A stretch of DNA of 64,000 nt from Winogradskyella marina. GTDB lineage: Bacteria > Bacteroidota > Bacteroidia > Flavobacteriales > Flavobacteriaceae. A program made the translations under genes and the position numbers. Shown one piece after another: positions 20,126 through 29,436 of this stretch; position 1 is the first letter of the stretch, and each line of letters begins with the position of its first letter. The notes below the pieces were generated by a model, which worked only from the letters and a program-made list of their open reading frames with translations, did no database searches and had not been told where the DNA came from. The stretch covers positions 1-64,000 of the forward strand of contig NZ_JADOET010000013.1 of NCBI RefSeq assembly GCF_015645385.1, written 5' to 3'.

Positions 20126-21722
20126 GCTTATAAAGTTGGTTTACTAATCTGGATTTGTGGTCTCTATCAGAAAAATTTAAATCATAAGTGCCTATAAATT
20201 CAATAGTATAAAGTTGTGCTAATTCTTCAATGTCTTCAGGTTTAGATGTTGTAGTTAACAGTCTGAATTGTTTTTCAGAAGGAAGTATTAGTCCTTCGCT
20301 TAACTTAATACGCGGAATCTTGTCTCCATAATTATAAATGGCTTCAGGAGCTACACCATCTAAAGTATAAAGTGATATTTTGTCTGATGCTAACTCAGAA
20401 AGGGGTTTGTAATTTTCTTGTGGTTGTACCTTTGCCAACGGCAACACCAAAACACCTATACTAAGCATAAAGGCAATGGTTAGATAGAATGTGTTTTTTA
20501 TATTTTTAGCTTTTAAATGCTTCAAGATATAGAAGCCTATTATGGCTAAAACAATACTAGCAAGTATAAATCTTACCCAAACCATTCCGGTAAATGAAGG
20601 TGCTAAAAAGAAACCAAGTATCCAAAATAGTATGGCTATAGTTCCTATTAAACCAAATTGAAAATATACAGGAATCGTTTCTTTTTTAATGTTTATGGTC
20701 TTGAATTCACGAATTAAGTAATCGATATAAAATCCAATATTTAAGGCTAGCGGAATTAAAACAGGCATTAAATAACGCGATTTCTTTTCAGGAATTAACG
20801 ATAATAAAATCACAGCAAAGAGGGTCCAAAAGAAACTAAAACGATAGGCTTTTAGATCTGTCACTCTTGTTTTTAAATAAGGATATAATAAACTAATAAA
20901 CGCAGGAATTGTCCATAAACCACTCTGAATAAAGAAACTCCAGTAATAGTAAAATGGTCTTACATTGTAACTGTGCCAATTAGAGGTTTCGCGTTCTGCA
21001 ATGGCTATAAAAGTTTCAGGATCTGCAAGGCGAACATGAAAATACCACCAACCTCCTAAAACTATTCCAAAAACCAAAAGACTAAATAATTTTAAATAAT
21101 GAAGTGTTCGGCCTTTAAATTTGAAAGCGAATCCGTATGCCAATACAAAAGGTAAGAAAAGTACATAAAGTGATACAGGCCCTTTTGATAATACTGAACC
21201 AGCTAAAAACAGTACAAACAACAAACTTCTGAGAAGTGTTGTTTCTTTATTTTGAAACATTAGAAATAATTGATACAATGCCATTAGCATAAAACCATGT
21301 GTGTAAATATCCCAAGGGGCTTCAATAGTAATTCCGATGATATAAAAAGAGGATAACGCAATAAAACCATTAATGACGCTATGGGATTTAGATAACTCTA
21401 ATTTTTTCGATAATAAGTAGATGCCAATTCCAATACTCGCTACAAAAATCAGTGTAGGCCAACGTAAAGCTAAAACAGATTTAATACCAAATAGGTATCC
21501 AAAAACAGCTGTAATCCATGTTGGTAATGGAGGTTTTTCATATCGCGCCTCTCCATTCATTGTGGTTAAAATCCAGTTATTATCAGTGAGCATTTCTCGT
21601 GCAGAAATAAAGTTTCGTGCCTCCATGATGGTTACAGGAATAGAATCTATAGTAAAACCTAACATCACAATTACAAAAAGTAAAAGGCTGAGTATAGGAT
21701 ATTTTTCAATGTGTTTAATCAT
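20112..21722 (-). CDS. ArnT-like glycosyltransferase (GT39/GT83 family)
   Basis: A 536-aa inner-membrane protein with about 12 hydrophobic segments. Near the N-terminus it has MEARNFISAREM and RYEKPPLPTW, the acidic first periplasmic loop and downstream motif of the PMT/ArnT superfamily. Such enzymes move a sugar from a polyprenyl-phosphate donor to lipid A or protein in the periplasm. It is the last gene of a three-gene minus-strand unit and overlaps the LAB_N gene by 8 bases, so it probably uses the donor made by the GT2 enzyme encoded at 22340. Acceptor and sugar are unknown. Confidence 0.85.
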   Translation of the reverse strand: MIKHIEKYPILSLLLFVIVMLGFTIDSIPVTIMEARNFISAREMLTDNNWILTTMNGEARYEKPPLPTWITAVFGYLFGIKSVLALRWPTLIFVASIGIGIYLLSKKLELSKSHSVINGFIALSSFYIIGITIEAPWDIYTHGFMLMALYQLFLMFQNKETTLLRSLLFVLFLAGSVLSKGPVSLYVLFLPFVLAYGFAFKFKGRTLHYLKLFSLLVFGIVLGGWWYFHVRLADPETFIAIAERETSNWHSYNVRPFYYYWSFFIQSGLWTIPAFISLLYPYLKTRVTDLKAYRFSFFWTLFAVILLSLIPEKKSRYLMPVLIPLALNIGFYIDYLIREFKTINIKKETIPVYFQFGLIGTIAILFWILGFFLAPSFTGMVWVRFILASIVLAIIGFYILKHLKAKNIKNTFYLTIAFMLSIGVLVLPLAKVQPQENYKPLSELASDKISLYTLDGVAPEAIYNYGDKIPRIKLSEGLILPSEKQFRLLTTTSKPEDIEELAQLYTIEFIGTYDLNFSDRDHKSRLVNQLYKLTLK

Positions 21723-22338
21723 TAGTTTGTCTTATTAAATAAGCGTTACGAGCATAAATCACTAAACCGAATAAATGACCTACAAACAGTACTGGGTCTT
21801 CTCGTATAATAGCATAGGTTAATATTAGCCCAGCTCCTATTAAACTCAATACCCAAAACCCCATAGGCAATGTAGATTCTTTATGACGCTCAGAATGTAT
21901 CCATTGGTATACAAATCGAAGTGTAAAAACTACTTGTGCTACAATTCCTAAAACTAACAACCAAAATGGAATGTTATCGTTTTGAAATAATAATTCGAGA
22001 TCTATTTTATTGTTGTTATAATAGAATACTACAATTATAATCGGAACAATAAAAAGTAAATACTGTACGATTATTGGAAATTTTCGCCACTGACCTTGCA
22101 GTTGTAAGTTTCTAATATAAATATAATAGGTTAAACTCTGACCTAACATAATAGCAAAGTCTAATCGTAAGTATCCATATATAAATAATAGAAAAGACGC
22201 CATTAAACTAAGTGTCCAAAATGTTTTTGGAGTGATAACTTTACGTTGCTTTTCTGAAGTTATCCATTGAATGATAAGCCGAGAAGAAAATAAAATCTGA
22301 GCTAAAAATCCGATGCTGTAAATAATCCAGTCTTTCAA
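21715..22338 (-). CDS. Tandem LAB_N (lipid A biosynthesis N-terminal) membrane protein
   Basis: A 207-aa membrane protein made of two copies of the LAB_N domain: residues of about 5-80 (IGFLAQILFSSRLIIQW, then FWTLSLMASFLLFIYGYLR) and about 120-200 (LGIVAQVVFTLRFVYQW, then FWVLSLIGAGLILTYAI). Single LAB_N domains occur as small proteins beside ArnC/ArnT-type genes. The tandem form would give about six membrane segments. It may flip or present a polyprenyl-linked sugar. The gene lies 1 base after the GT2 gene. Confidence 0.85.
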   Translation of the reverse strand: MKDWIIYSIGFLAQILFSSRLIIQWITSEKQRKVITPKTFWTLSLMASFLLFIYGYLRLDFAIMLGQSLTYYIYIRNLQLQGQWRKFPIIVQYLLFIVPIIIVVFYYNNNKIDLELLFQNDNIPFWLLVLGIVAQVVFTLRFVYQWIHSERHKESTLPMGFWVLSLIGAGLILTYAIIREDPVLFVGHLFGLVIYARNAYLIRQTND

Positions 22339-22339
22339 A

Positions 22340-23065
22340 TTATAGATGTTGTTTACTAGATTTTTCTATGTCGTAATTAATGTATTTTTTCTTCATCCAT
22401 AAATAGGCAAAACAATCCATTAATGGTCCCAGTAGCCGATTCCATAATCCAAATTTTGCGGTGCCAGCGATTCTAGGAAAATGCTGAACAGGGATTTGTG
22501 TCACACGTCCGTTTTGCAGCATAATCATGGCAGGTAAAAAACGATGCAAGCCTCTAAACATTGGAATGCGTTTCGCATAATCAGTTTTTATAATTTTAAG
22601 AGGGCAGCCTGTATCATCCATGCCGTCGTGTGTAAAGGCACGTCGTATGCCATTGGCAATTTTAGATGACATATTTTTAACAAAAGAATCTTTTCTGTTA
22701 GAGCGCACACCTGTAACCAACTCATAAGAATTAATGTGTTCTAAAAGCTTATTAAAATCTTCTGGTGAAGTTTGTAAATCAGAATCTATGTAGCCTACCA
22801 ATTCAGAATCTACATGTTCAAATCCTGCTTTTATAGCAGCACTTAAGCCTCTGTTTTGTTTAAATAAGATGAATTCAAAAGCATCATTCCGTTCACAAAT
22901 AGTTTCAATTATGGCTTGACTGTTGTCTACAGATCCATCATTAACAAAGAGAACAGATGTTGAAACCGTAGCAATCTTAAGGTATTTTAAAAGCTCTGAT
23001 TCTACACGTTGTAAATTTTCCTCTTCATTATAAACAGGAACTATGATAGTGAATTGGTACGTCAT
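22340..23065 (-). CDS. Family 2 glycosyltransferase, dolichyl-phosphate mannose synthase/ArnC-like
   Basis: A 241-aa cytoplasmic enzyme with the GT-A start TIIVPVYNEEENL, the VNDGSVDNS metal/nucleotide segment and the DSDLQTSP motif. This pattern is that of the DPM1/ArnC group, which transfers a sugar from a nucleotide donor to a polyprenyl phosphate. It lacks the C-terminal membrane pair seen in ArnC. It is the first gene of the GT2-LAB_N-ArnT-like unit and has a good promoter match upstream. Confidence 0.9.
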   Translation of the reverse strand: MTYQFTIIVPVYNEEENLQRVESELLKYLKIATVSTSVLFVNDGSVDNSQAIIETICERNDAFEFILFKQNRGLSAAIKAGFEHVDSELVGYIDSDLQTSPEDFNKLLEHINSYELVTGVRSNRKDSFVKNMSSKIANGIRRAFTHDGMDDTGCPLKIIKTDYAKRIPMFRGLHRFLPAMIMLQNGRVTQIPVQHFPRIAGTAKFGLWNRLLGPLMDCFAYLWMKKKYINYDIEKSSKQHL

Positions 23066-23087
23066 TTGCTTTATGGCTTAGTCAGAA

Positions 23088-23117
23088 CAAAAGTATAGTT
23101 TTTTTATACGTTCGCAA
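23088..23117 (-). promoter_or_regulatory. Bacteroidota-type promoter of the GT2-LAB_N-ArnT-like operon
   Basis: On the minus strand TTG (23117-23115), a 19-base gap and TACTTTTG (23095-23088) match the -33/-7 promoter of Bacteroidota. The -7 element is 22 bases from the start codon at 23065. Confidence 0.6.
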
Positions 23118-23143
23118 GGTCTTATAATGTATTTCAAGCTGTA

Positions 23144-23734
23144 TTATCTTGCTGCATCCATTTTTAGCCGCACTTCATTTGTTATTTGTCGCAACTCTAA
23201 ATTATCTGGATCTTTCATTTCATTTTTTACAGCGTCAATATATTCTGGAAAATCTCTATATGTCATTTCTAAAATAGTTTCAGATTTTGTAAAATACAAA
23301 AGTAAACCCATTGCAAAAATTATAGAAAGTCGAACGAGAAGCGCGCTATACATCTTGTTTTTATGTTGACTATATTTTATAATTACAACGCCAATAATTG
23401 GTACGATACTCACTAACCCTATCAACAAATTGATACTACTATAGGGCCACCTTTGAAACTTAAATAAAATACTGATGCTTATTATAGATAAAACAAACCC
23501 AGTACCAATTGTTCCGATGAGTCTTAAGGTACTGATACCTTTGTAGGATTCCTTTTTTAATAGATTTCTAAATCGAATTTGATTTAAAAGCCCGAAACTA
23601 AATACTGAATATAACATAGCCAACACTAGAGTGAGTATTGTAATTAGTAGAGATGCGTACGGATACATAACGTTTAATCGTACCACCATAAGAAGTACTA
23701 TGCCGATGCCAATAATTAATTCCGTTTGTTTCAT
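23144..23734 (-). CDS. Multi-pass membrane protein of unknown function
   Basis: A 196-aa protein with about five hydrophobic segments (near 5-23, 27-48, 70-90, 100-118 and 130-146), and a charged C-terminal tail of about 45 residues (EYIDAVKNEMKDPDN...). I do not recognise the family; it has no motif suggesting transport or catalysis. It starts 23 bases downstream of meaB on the same strand and may be the last gene of the DUF2911-meaB unit. Confidence 0.65.
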   Translation of the reverse strand: MKQTELIIGIGIVLLMVVRLNVMYPYASLLITILTLVLAMLYSVFSFGLLNQIRFRNLLKKESYKGISTLRLIGTIGTGFVLSIISISILFKFQRWPYSSINLLIGLVSIVPIIGVVIIKYSQHKNKMYSALLVRLSIIFAMGLLLYFTKSETILEMTYRDFPEYIDAVKNEMKDPDNLELRQITNEVRLKMDAAR

Positions 23735-23757
23735 GTTTTAGTTGTTTAGTCTAATCG

Positions 23758-24837
23758 CTACAGCGAAAGTAAGTATTCTGCAGCTGCAAAAGGTGTTGTT
23801 TTTCCAGCTTCAACTAATAGAATTTGTTTTGGCAATTCTAATTTAATTTTAGGCGCATTGTAGAAATTAGATTTTAAACGATCTTCTATGGTTTGTAGTA
23901 GCCAAAATTTATTTTGATTATTTCTATTGGTTTCAAAATAGTGATTTGCTGTTGTCACTTTGGTGTAATCTTCAATCATATTCCAAATTTCAGAAATACC
24001 TTCTCGCTTAAGAGCGCTACACAAGGACACTTTTGGCGACCACTCAGAGGCTTTGGCAGGATATAAATGTAAAGCTCTATTAAATTCTACTTTAGCTGTT
24101 TTTGCAGCTTTTATATTTTCTCCATCAGCCTTATTGATCACAATAGCATCTGCCATTTCAATAATACCACGTTTAATACCTTGCAATTCATCACCAGCTC
24201 CAGCCAGTTTTAACAACAAAAAGAAATCTACCATACCATGTACAGCAGTTTCACTTTGGCCAACACCAACCGTTTCGATAATAATGGTGTCAAAGCCAGC
24301 AGCTTCACATAAAATTATGGTTTCACGCGTTTTTCTTGCGACACCTCCTAACGAATTTCCAGAAGGAGACGGTCTAATAAAAGCGTTGTCGTTTTTTACC
24401 AAATCTTCCATTCGAGTTTTATCTCCTAAAATACTACCTTGACTTAGGCTACTACTCGGATCTACGGCTAATACTGCAACCTTTTTTTGTAAGGATGTAA
24501 GATGAATTCCAAACGCTTCTATAAACGTACTTTTACCAACTCCAGGAACACCAGTAATTCCAATTCTTGTAGATGTATTGGCGTGTGGTAAACATTTAGA
24601 AATAATGTCGTTTGCTTTTTTAGAATGCGAAGGATTGGTGCTCTCAATTAAAGTAATCGCTCTACTTAAAGCTGTAATATTTCCGGCTAAAATACCAGAC
24701 ACCAATTCAGTAACCGAAATGGTTTTTTTTCGATTTGCTTTTATGATTTTGGCAACATTAGGACTTAAACTCTTTGACGATTCTACGCCATCTTTTTCTT
24801 GCATAGCAGATTTGTATGTCTTCTTTTTCTTAGCCAC
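23758..24837 (-). CDS. meaB: MeaB-type GTPase (methylmalonyl-CoA mutase chaperone)
   Basis: A 359-aa G3E GTPase that protects and reactivates adenosylcobalamin-dependent methylmalonyl-CoA mutase. The P-loop GVPGVGKST is at residues 96-104. DPSSSLSQGSILGDKTRM, ETVGVGQSE and NKADGEN supply the further nucleotide-binding motifs that distinguish MeaB/ArgK. No mutase gene lies in the window, but the cobalamin adenosyltransferase gene at 37911 is consistent with an active AdoCbl pathway. It begins 12 bases after the DUF2911 gene, so the two are probably co-transcribed. Confidence 0.93.
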   Translation of the reverse strand: MAKKKKTYKSAMQEKDGVESSKSLSPNVAKIIKANRKKTISVTELVSGILAGNITALSRAITLIESTNPSHSKKANDIISKCLPHANTSTRIGITGVPGVGKSTFIEAFGIHLTSLQKKVAVLAVDPSSSLSQGSILGDKTRMEDLVKNDNAFIRPSPSGNSLGGVARKTRETIILCEAAGFDTIIIETVGVGQSETAVHGMVDFFLLLKLAGAGDELQGIKRGIIEMADAIVINKADGENIKAAKTAKVEFNRALHLYPAKASEWSPKVSLCSALKREGISEIWNMIEDYTKVTTANHYFETNRNNQNKFWLLQTIEDRLKSNFYNAPKIKLELPKQILLVEAGKTTPFAAAEYLLSL

Positions 24838-24849
24838 TCTGCAAACAAT

Positions 24850-25413
24850 TTATTGTTGTGTTTCTTTTAGTTCAATTGGGACTTCAATTAAGGTGTTATC
24901 CCAAGCCATGGTTAATTTTAAATGACCTGTTTTATTATCAAAAGCAATCGTAAATTTTTCAACGGTAACATCTAATTCTTGCGTAGGCACCTGAAATTCT
25001 AGAACATCGAAGTTTGGATCCCACATTGGCTCCATTCTTTCATTAACTCCCCAATCATACTGTTTAGAGTTAAACATAACTTTCCAAGTGTCTTTCATTG
25101 GGACTGTCCATATGGTATATTTTCCTTTGTTCAACACTATATCATCAATCAATAACTGCTGATTAGTCTCAAAAGTTGTCGCTTCATTTGCGCCTGTTCT
25201 CCAAACTTTGTCAAATGGGACTAATGCACCAAAAATGTCACGATCTCGTTTTGATGGCCTGTTGTATTCTACTTTTAATGTTAAATCGTTAAGGGAAATT
25301 TCTGCCTTATCTTTTGGACTTAATGGAGGTGAAAAAATATTCTCGACAAAAACAGAATATAATAGCAAGCCTAATGCTAAAATAGATAGGAAAATAAGGA
25401 GGCGTTTTAACAT
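24850..25413 (-). CDS. DUF2911 family protein
   Basis: A 187-aa exported or membrane-anchored protein. One hydrophobic N-terminal segment (residues 4-23) is followed by the DUF2911 core: EYNRPSKRDRDIFGALVPF, then KVWRTGANEATTFET and GKYTIWTVP. The domain is beta-rich and widespread in Bacteroidota; its function is unknown. There is no lipobox Cys. It is the first gene of the minus-strand unit containing meaB. Confidence 0.88.
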   Translation of the reverse strand: MLKRLLIFLSILALGLLLYSVFVENIFSPPLSPKDKAEISLNDLTLKVEYNRPSKRDRDIFGALVPFDKVWRTGANEATTFETNQQLLIDDIVLNKGKYTIWTVPMKDTWKVMFNSKQYDWGVNERMEPMWDPNFDVLEFQVPTQELDVTVEKFTIAFDNKTGHLKLTMAWDNTLIEVPIELKETQQ

Positions 25414-25452
25414 GATTTTTACTCTTAAAATAAATAGGTTCTAGTTAATATG

Positions 25453-25460
25453 CAAATTTA
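25453..25460 (-). promoter_or_regulatory. Candidate promoter -7 element of the DUF2911-meaB unit
   Basis: TAAATTTG on the minus strand, 39 bases upstream of the start at 25413. No -33 TTG is seen at the expected distance. Confidence 0.4.
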
Positions 25461-25620
25461 TGCATTCAAGAATTAAAGATAATTGAAATCCCTAGATTTA
25501 AGAGTGCAAAGGTTGAATTTTATGTTAATCTTATAAATTTAAAATTAAATTGAAGATTTCTGCAATACTTCAAAATTTATTTCGACTTTATCACTTAATT
25601 TGGGACATAAATACTATACG

Positions 25621-26316
25621 ATGCTACTTTCGTCTTTTGAAGCCTTTCTAAAATCACTCAAAACAAATTCACTGTTTGATGTTGCTATGTCAATGCGTGA
25701 TTTTACTCCAATAGATTTATCAACGCACAATTCCGAATTGAATAAAATCAATGTATCATCACCTGAAGATTTAGAACAATTTATCTGGAATGCCCTAAGA
25801 ACTCATAATGCCAATGTAGCGTTTGGTGGTTATCTCGAAAAACGAGCAATTTACCAACGTAGCACGTATTTTAATCAAACAAATCCTGAAACAGAACGTA
25901 ATATTCATTTAGGATTAGACCTTTGGATAGAAGCCAATACGGCAATTTTTGCACCGTTATCAGGAACCATTCATAGTTTTAAAAACAATACCAATTATGG
26001 TGATTACGGACCAACTATTGTTTTGAAACATCACATTGAAGAATTTGAATTTTATACCCTCTATGGTCATCTTAGTTTAGAATCTATTGAAGACTTAGAA
26101 GTTGGAGTAGAAGTGAACCAAGGCGAGCAAATAGCAACATTAGGAACGGCAGGTGTTAATGGAGATTATCCGCCACATTTACATTTTCAAATTATAAAAG
26201 ATATTCAGGGTTTTGTAGGCGATTATCCAGGTGTTTGTTCACAAAAGGATTTAGAATTTTATAGAGAAAATTGTCCGGATCCTAACTATCTATTAAAAAT
26301 TAATAGAGGTCAGTAG
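25621..26316 (+). CDS. M23-family (LytM-like) peptidase
   Basis: A 231-aa protein whose C-terminal half is an M23 metallopeptidase domain. The zinc ligands are His96 and Asp100 (HLGLD) and His188 of the HLH motif (PPHLHFQI, with His186 also conserved); His150 lies in YGHLS. Enzymes of this family cut peptidoglycan cross-links, although some are non-catalytic regulators. All metal ligands are present here. I see no signal peptide, which is unusual for a wall enzyme. The ATG at 25621 is preferred to a TTG at 25600 that adds seven residues. Confidence 0.87.
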   Translation: MLLSSFEAFLKSLKTNSLFDVAMSMRDFTPIDLSTHNSELNKINVSSPEDLEQFIWNALRTHNANVAFGGYLEKRAIYQRSTYFNQTNPETERNIHLGLDLWIEANTAIFAPLSGTIHSFKNNTNYGDYGPTIVLKHHIEEFEFYTLYGHLSLESIEDLEVGVEVNQGEQIATLGTAGVNGDYPPHLHFQIIKDIQGFVGDYPGVCSQKDLEFYRENCPDPNYLLKINRGQ

Positions 26317-26346
26317 TTGAGAACTATTCGTTTACTAAAGGAAGGT

Positions 26347-26364
26347 TTCGACTGCGCTCAACCA
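26347..26364 (+). repeat. TTCGACTGCGCTCA element, family B
   Basis: TTCGACTGCGCTCAACCA, an intergenic copy of the short repeat found in better form at 33.8 and 40.3-40.4 kb. Confidence 0.7.
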
Positions 26365-26386
26365 GAGATTTGGGTTAAAATTAATA

Positions 26387-26794
26387 CTAATTAGTAATCA
26401 ATTGCTTTTTAGACCATGTTTTGCCTAAATAGAATCCAATAATAGCAAATAATCCATCTGAAATGTTGAACCATAGTTCTTTAGGTAACATCACAATATT
26501 ATAAAATGTAGCTGCAAGCATTAAAATACCAACAATATAACTTGGTACCATACTTTTTTTAGAAATCTTGGCTGCCACGAGCATTCCAATAATTATGCCT
26601 GCAAAATGTGCAATAACGACACAGATTTTCATACCTACAGGAATCATATTCATGTTATTACTTAACCATTCCATGTTCAAAGGGTCAGCTCCATCTGGTA
26701 ACGGAAATAAATTATGACCAATAAGGTTTTCAACTAAGTAAACCGTTAAAGATGCAGCGATAAAGCCAATAATAGTTGCTAGTATATTTCGCAT
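26387..26794 (-). CDS. Small four-helix membrane protein of unknown function
   Basis: A 135-aa protein with hydrophobic segments near residues 4-25, 53-75, 84-103 and 109-123. Glycines are frequent in the helices (VVIAHFAGIIIGMLVA). Similar small membrane proteins occur in Bacteroidota without assigned function. It lies 45 bases downstream of the S9 peptidase gene... in transcription order it follows the peptidase's start region on the same strand, and may be transcribed separately, since the peptidase gene lies at lower coordinates. Confidence 0.65.
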   Translation of the reverse strand: MRNILATIIGFIAASLTVYLVENLIGHNLFPLPDGADPLNMEWLSNNMNMIPVGMKICVVIAHFAGIIIGMLVAAKISKKSMVPSYIVGILMLAATFYNIVMLPKELWFNISDGLFAIIGFYLGKTWSKKQLITN

Positions 26795-26839
26795 AATTAG
26801 ATAAGTTCGTTTTTAGTTAATTTATTTAAAAATAGCGCA

Positions 26840-28747
26840 CTACAAGGTGTCCTTAAGCCATTTAAAAAATTCGTGTTGCCAAACTAAAGCATTCTGCGGA
26901 TTTAGAATCCAATGATTTTCTTCAGGGAAATAAAGTAGTTTACTTTTAATATCTAACATTTGTGCGGCTTGGTACGCACTTAAACCTTGTTCAATGGGAA
27001 CACGGTAATCTTTTCCTCCTTGAATAATTAAAATAGGTGTATTCCATTCTGAAACTTTAGTAATAGGATTAAACTCATTATATGTTTTTTGAGCGGCTTC
27101 GTTGTTTATATCCCAATAGGTGCCACCAAAATCATGGTTAACAAAAAATAACTCTTCGGTTGTACCATACATAGATCTCGTATCAAAAACACCATCGTGA
27201 GAGATAAATGTTTTAAAACGATTATTATGAATTCCGGCTAAATAAAAAACAGAATAACCACCAAAACTGGCACCAACAGCTCCAAGACGATCGTTATCTA
27301 CATAAGGTTCTTTGGCGAGTTCGTCAATGGCAGAAAGGTAATCGTCCATAACTTGGCCTCCCCAATCTTTACTAATATCCTCGTTCCATTCTACGCCATG
27401 GCCTGGCATACCACGACGGTTAGGCGCAACCACAATGTAGCCTTGCGATGCCATAAGTTGAAAATTCCAACGGTAAGAATAAAACTGTGTCAAAGGTGAT
27501 TGTGGTCCACCTTGTGCATATAATAAGGTTGGGTATTTTTTAGACGCATCAAAGTTTGGTGGCAAAATAACCCAAACCAACATTTGTTTGCCGTCTGTTG
27601 TGGTAACGTATCGTTGTTCTACTTTAGGTAAATCGACACTATCGTACAAATCTTTGTTGATATTAGTTAGTTGCTTAAAATTATGGTCCTTTAAATTGAA
27701 ACTATAAATATCAGCTGCATGATTCATATCTGTTCTGGTCACTACTAACGTATTATCTTTTTGAGCGATAATACTAGTGACGTCAAACTGGCCTTCAGAC
27801 AGTTGTTTTACTACAGGAGCCATTCGTTTTTTACCGGGATAATTCACTTTAAAAATTTGAATGGTGCCATCTACAGGAGCCGTAAAATAGGCGTGATTTC
27901 CATCGTTACTCCATATGAAACTTCTAACTGTGCCATCCCATTGCTGTGTAAGATTTTGTTTTATTCCGTTATCTAAAACTACAATATCGTTTTTATCACT
28001 TTCGTAGCCATCAGTTTTCATTTGTAACCAAGCTAAAGCACCATGTGTAGAAAACGCAGGACTTGTATCGTAACCTTCGTTGTCATTTGTTATATTTTCA
28101 GTGGTTTTAGACGCTAGATTGTATTTATAAATATCTGAGTTCGTACTATTAGCGTATGCTTTGCCTTGTAATTTTTTACTTACGTAGTATATGTTTTTGC
28201 TATCTGGTGACCAAATGTAATCTTCATCACCACCAAAGGGTTGTTGAGGTGAGTGGTATGGTTCGTTAGGCATAATGTCAATGCCTGCGTTATCTTCAGC
28301 ATCTGCTTTTTTATAAAACACATGGCTAAAACCACCATCGCTCCACGTATCCCAATGACGAATATCCAAATCTGAGTATATATAAACGTCAGATTTATCT
28401 AAATTTTTATAGTTGTCTGTACCTTTAATGTTTTCAATATGAACATCTTTATGAAATAGTTTGTACATACCATCTCCTGAAACATTTTTGTCTACTGCTG
28501 CTACATCTTCCTTTTTTATTTCAATAATATCACCACCATTAACAGGCATTTTAAAGTAGGTATAATCATAGCTATTTTTCTCGATATTCGGAGTGTTTAC
28601 GGCAAAATAGAGCGTAGTACCTTCGCTATCTAAACCCATAACACTAAGTCGTTCTACTTGCCATAAAAGCTCTGGAGTCATGGTTTGCTGAGCTGTTAAC
28701 AAGTTAGTAGTAAGGAGTAAACCGATAAAAAGGAAGATGTTTTTCAT
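26840..28747 (-). CDS. S9-family prolyl oligopeptidase-like peptidase
   Basis: A 635-aa exported peptidase. The signal peptide ends LLTAQ (residue 19). Residues of about 20-370 form a beta-propeller (repeats such as DEDYIWSPDSKNIYYVSK). The C-terminal alpha/beta-hydrolase domain carries the triad Ser494 (GASFGGYS), Asp580 (GGKDYRVP) and His612 (EENHWI). It belongs with DPP-IV/acylaminoacyl-peptidase-type enzymes, which cut small peptides; Flavobacteriia often use these to complete extracellular protein digestion. It begins with a clear ATG. Confidence 0.92.
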   Translation of the reverse strand: MKNIFLFIGLLLTTNLLTAQQTMTPELLWQVERLSVMGLDSEGTTLYFAVNTPNIEKNSYDYTYFKMPVNGGDIIEIKKEDVAAVDKNVSGDGMYKLFHKDVHIENIKGTDNYKNLDKSDVYIYSDLDIRHWDTWSDGGFSHVFYKKADAEDNAGIDIMPNEPYHSPQQPFGGDEDYIWSPDSKNIYYVSKKLQGKAYANSTNSDIYKYNLASKTTENITNDNEGYDTSPAFSTHGALAWLQMKTDGYESDKNDIVVLDNGIKQNLTQQWDGTVRSFIWSNDGNHAYFTAPVDGTIQIFKVNYPGKKRMAPVVKQLSEGQFDVTSIIAQKDNTLVVTRTDMNHAADIYSFNLKDHNFKQLTNINKDLYDSVDLPKVEQRYVTTTDGKQMLVWVILPPNFDASKKYPTLLYAQGGPQSPLTQFYSYRWNFQLMASQGYIVVAPNRRGMPGHGVEWNEDISKDWGGQVMDDYLSAIDELAKEPYVDNDRLGAVGASFGGYSVFYLAGIHNNRFKTFISHDGVFDTRSMYGTTEELFFVNHDFGGTYWDINNEAAQKTYNEFNPITKVSEWNTPILIIQGGKDYRVPIEQGLSAYQAAQMLDIKSKLLYFPEENHWILNPQNALVWQHEFFKWLKDTL

Positions 28748-28911
28748 AATGGATGAATTAAAAAAATATAATTGCTCTTTGCTTAATTACACGTATAGTG
28801 ATTGAGAAAAACCAATCGTTGAAGGTTTTGGTTTTTCATATGCACACAGATGTAAAGTTAAGAAGATTTTTTTATAGCATCCAATAGTTAAGAAAGACTT
28901 AAGATGTAATT

Positions 28912-29436
28912 TTATGGTGTGTAATAGTTACCATCATAACGGCCTATAATAACTTCGCCATCATTTCTAGTAAAGGTAAATGTGAACACAATATTATAAG
29001 GTGTAAAATTAGTAATTGATAGTGAACCTGATGCTGCATAGCTATCCAATTCAGGATGATCACTAGCTAAAAGAATAGTGCCTGGATTAAATTCACTGTC
29101 TATAACAGATCCATTAATTGAAATATTATAATCTTCAAAGGTATTGTAAGTCGTATTTTGTAAACTTTCGGTATTTATATTAAAGTGCACATAATCAACA
29201 TCAGTTAAATCACTATTACTCGTAATTTCTGAACTTATTTTATTAAAGAGTCTAATTTCAGTCGTGTTAGACGAATTATCGTTGCTAATTATAGCTGATA
29301 AAAGTGGATAAGAATTACCATTAAATACAAATTCATTTATGTCTTCAGGTGCAGTATTAGTGTTGTCTTCTGGAGAACAGGCTATGAAAATAAATATAAG
29401 GACAAGTGTGAGAAGTTGGAATCTTTGGGATTTCAT
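28912..29436 (-). CDS. Lipoprotein of unknown function
   Basis: A 174-aa lipoprotein: the signal peptide ends in FIAC, followed by SPEDNTNTAPED, the acidic stretch of exported Bacteroidota lipoproteins. The mature part is beta-strand-rich and polar (NEFVFNGNSYPL, then TFTRNDGEVIIGRYDGNYY at the end). I do not recognise a family. The end of the mature domain is typical of small calycin/jelly-roll-like lipoproteins, but this is only an impression. Transcribed on its own. Confidence 0.75.
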   Translation of the reverse strand: MKSQRFQLLTLVLIFIFIACSPEDNTNTAPEDINEFVFNGNSYPLLSAIISNDNSSNTTEIRLFNKISSEITSNSDLTDVDYVHFNINTESLQNTTYNTFEDYNISINGSVIDSEFNPGTILLASDHPELDSYAASGSLSITNFTPYNIVFTFTFTRNDGEVIIGRYDGNYYTP

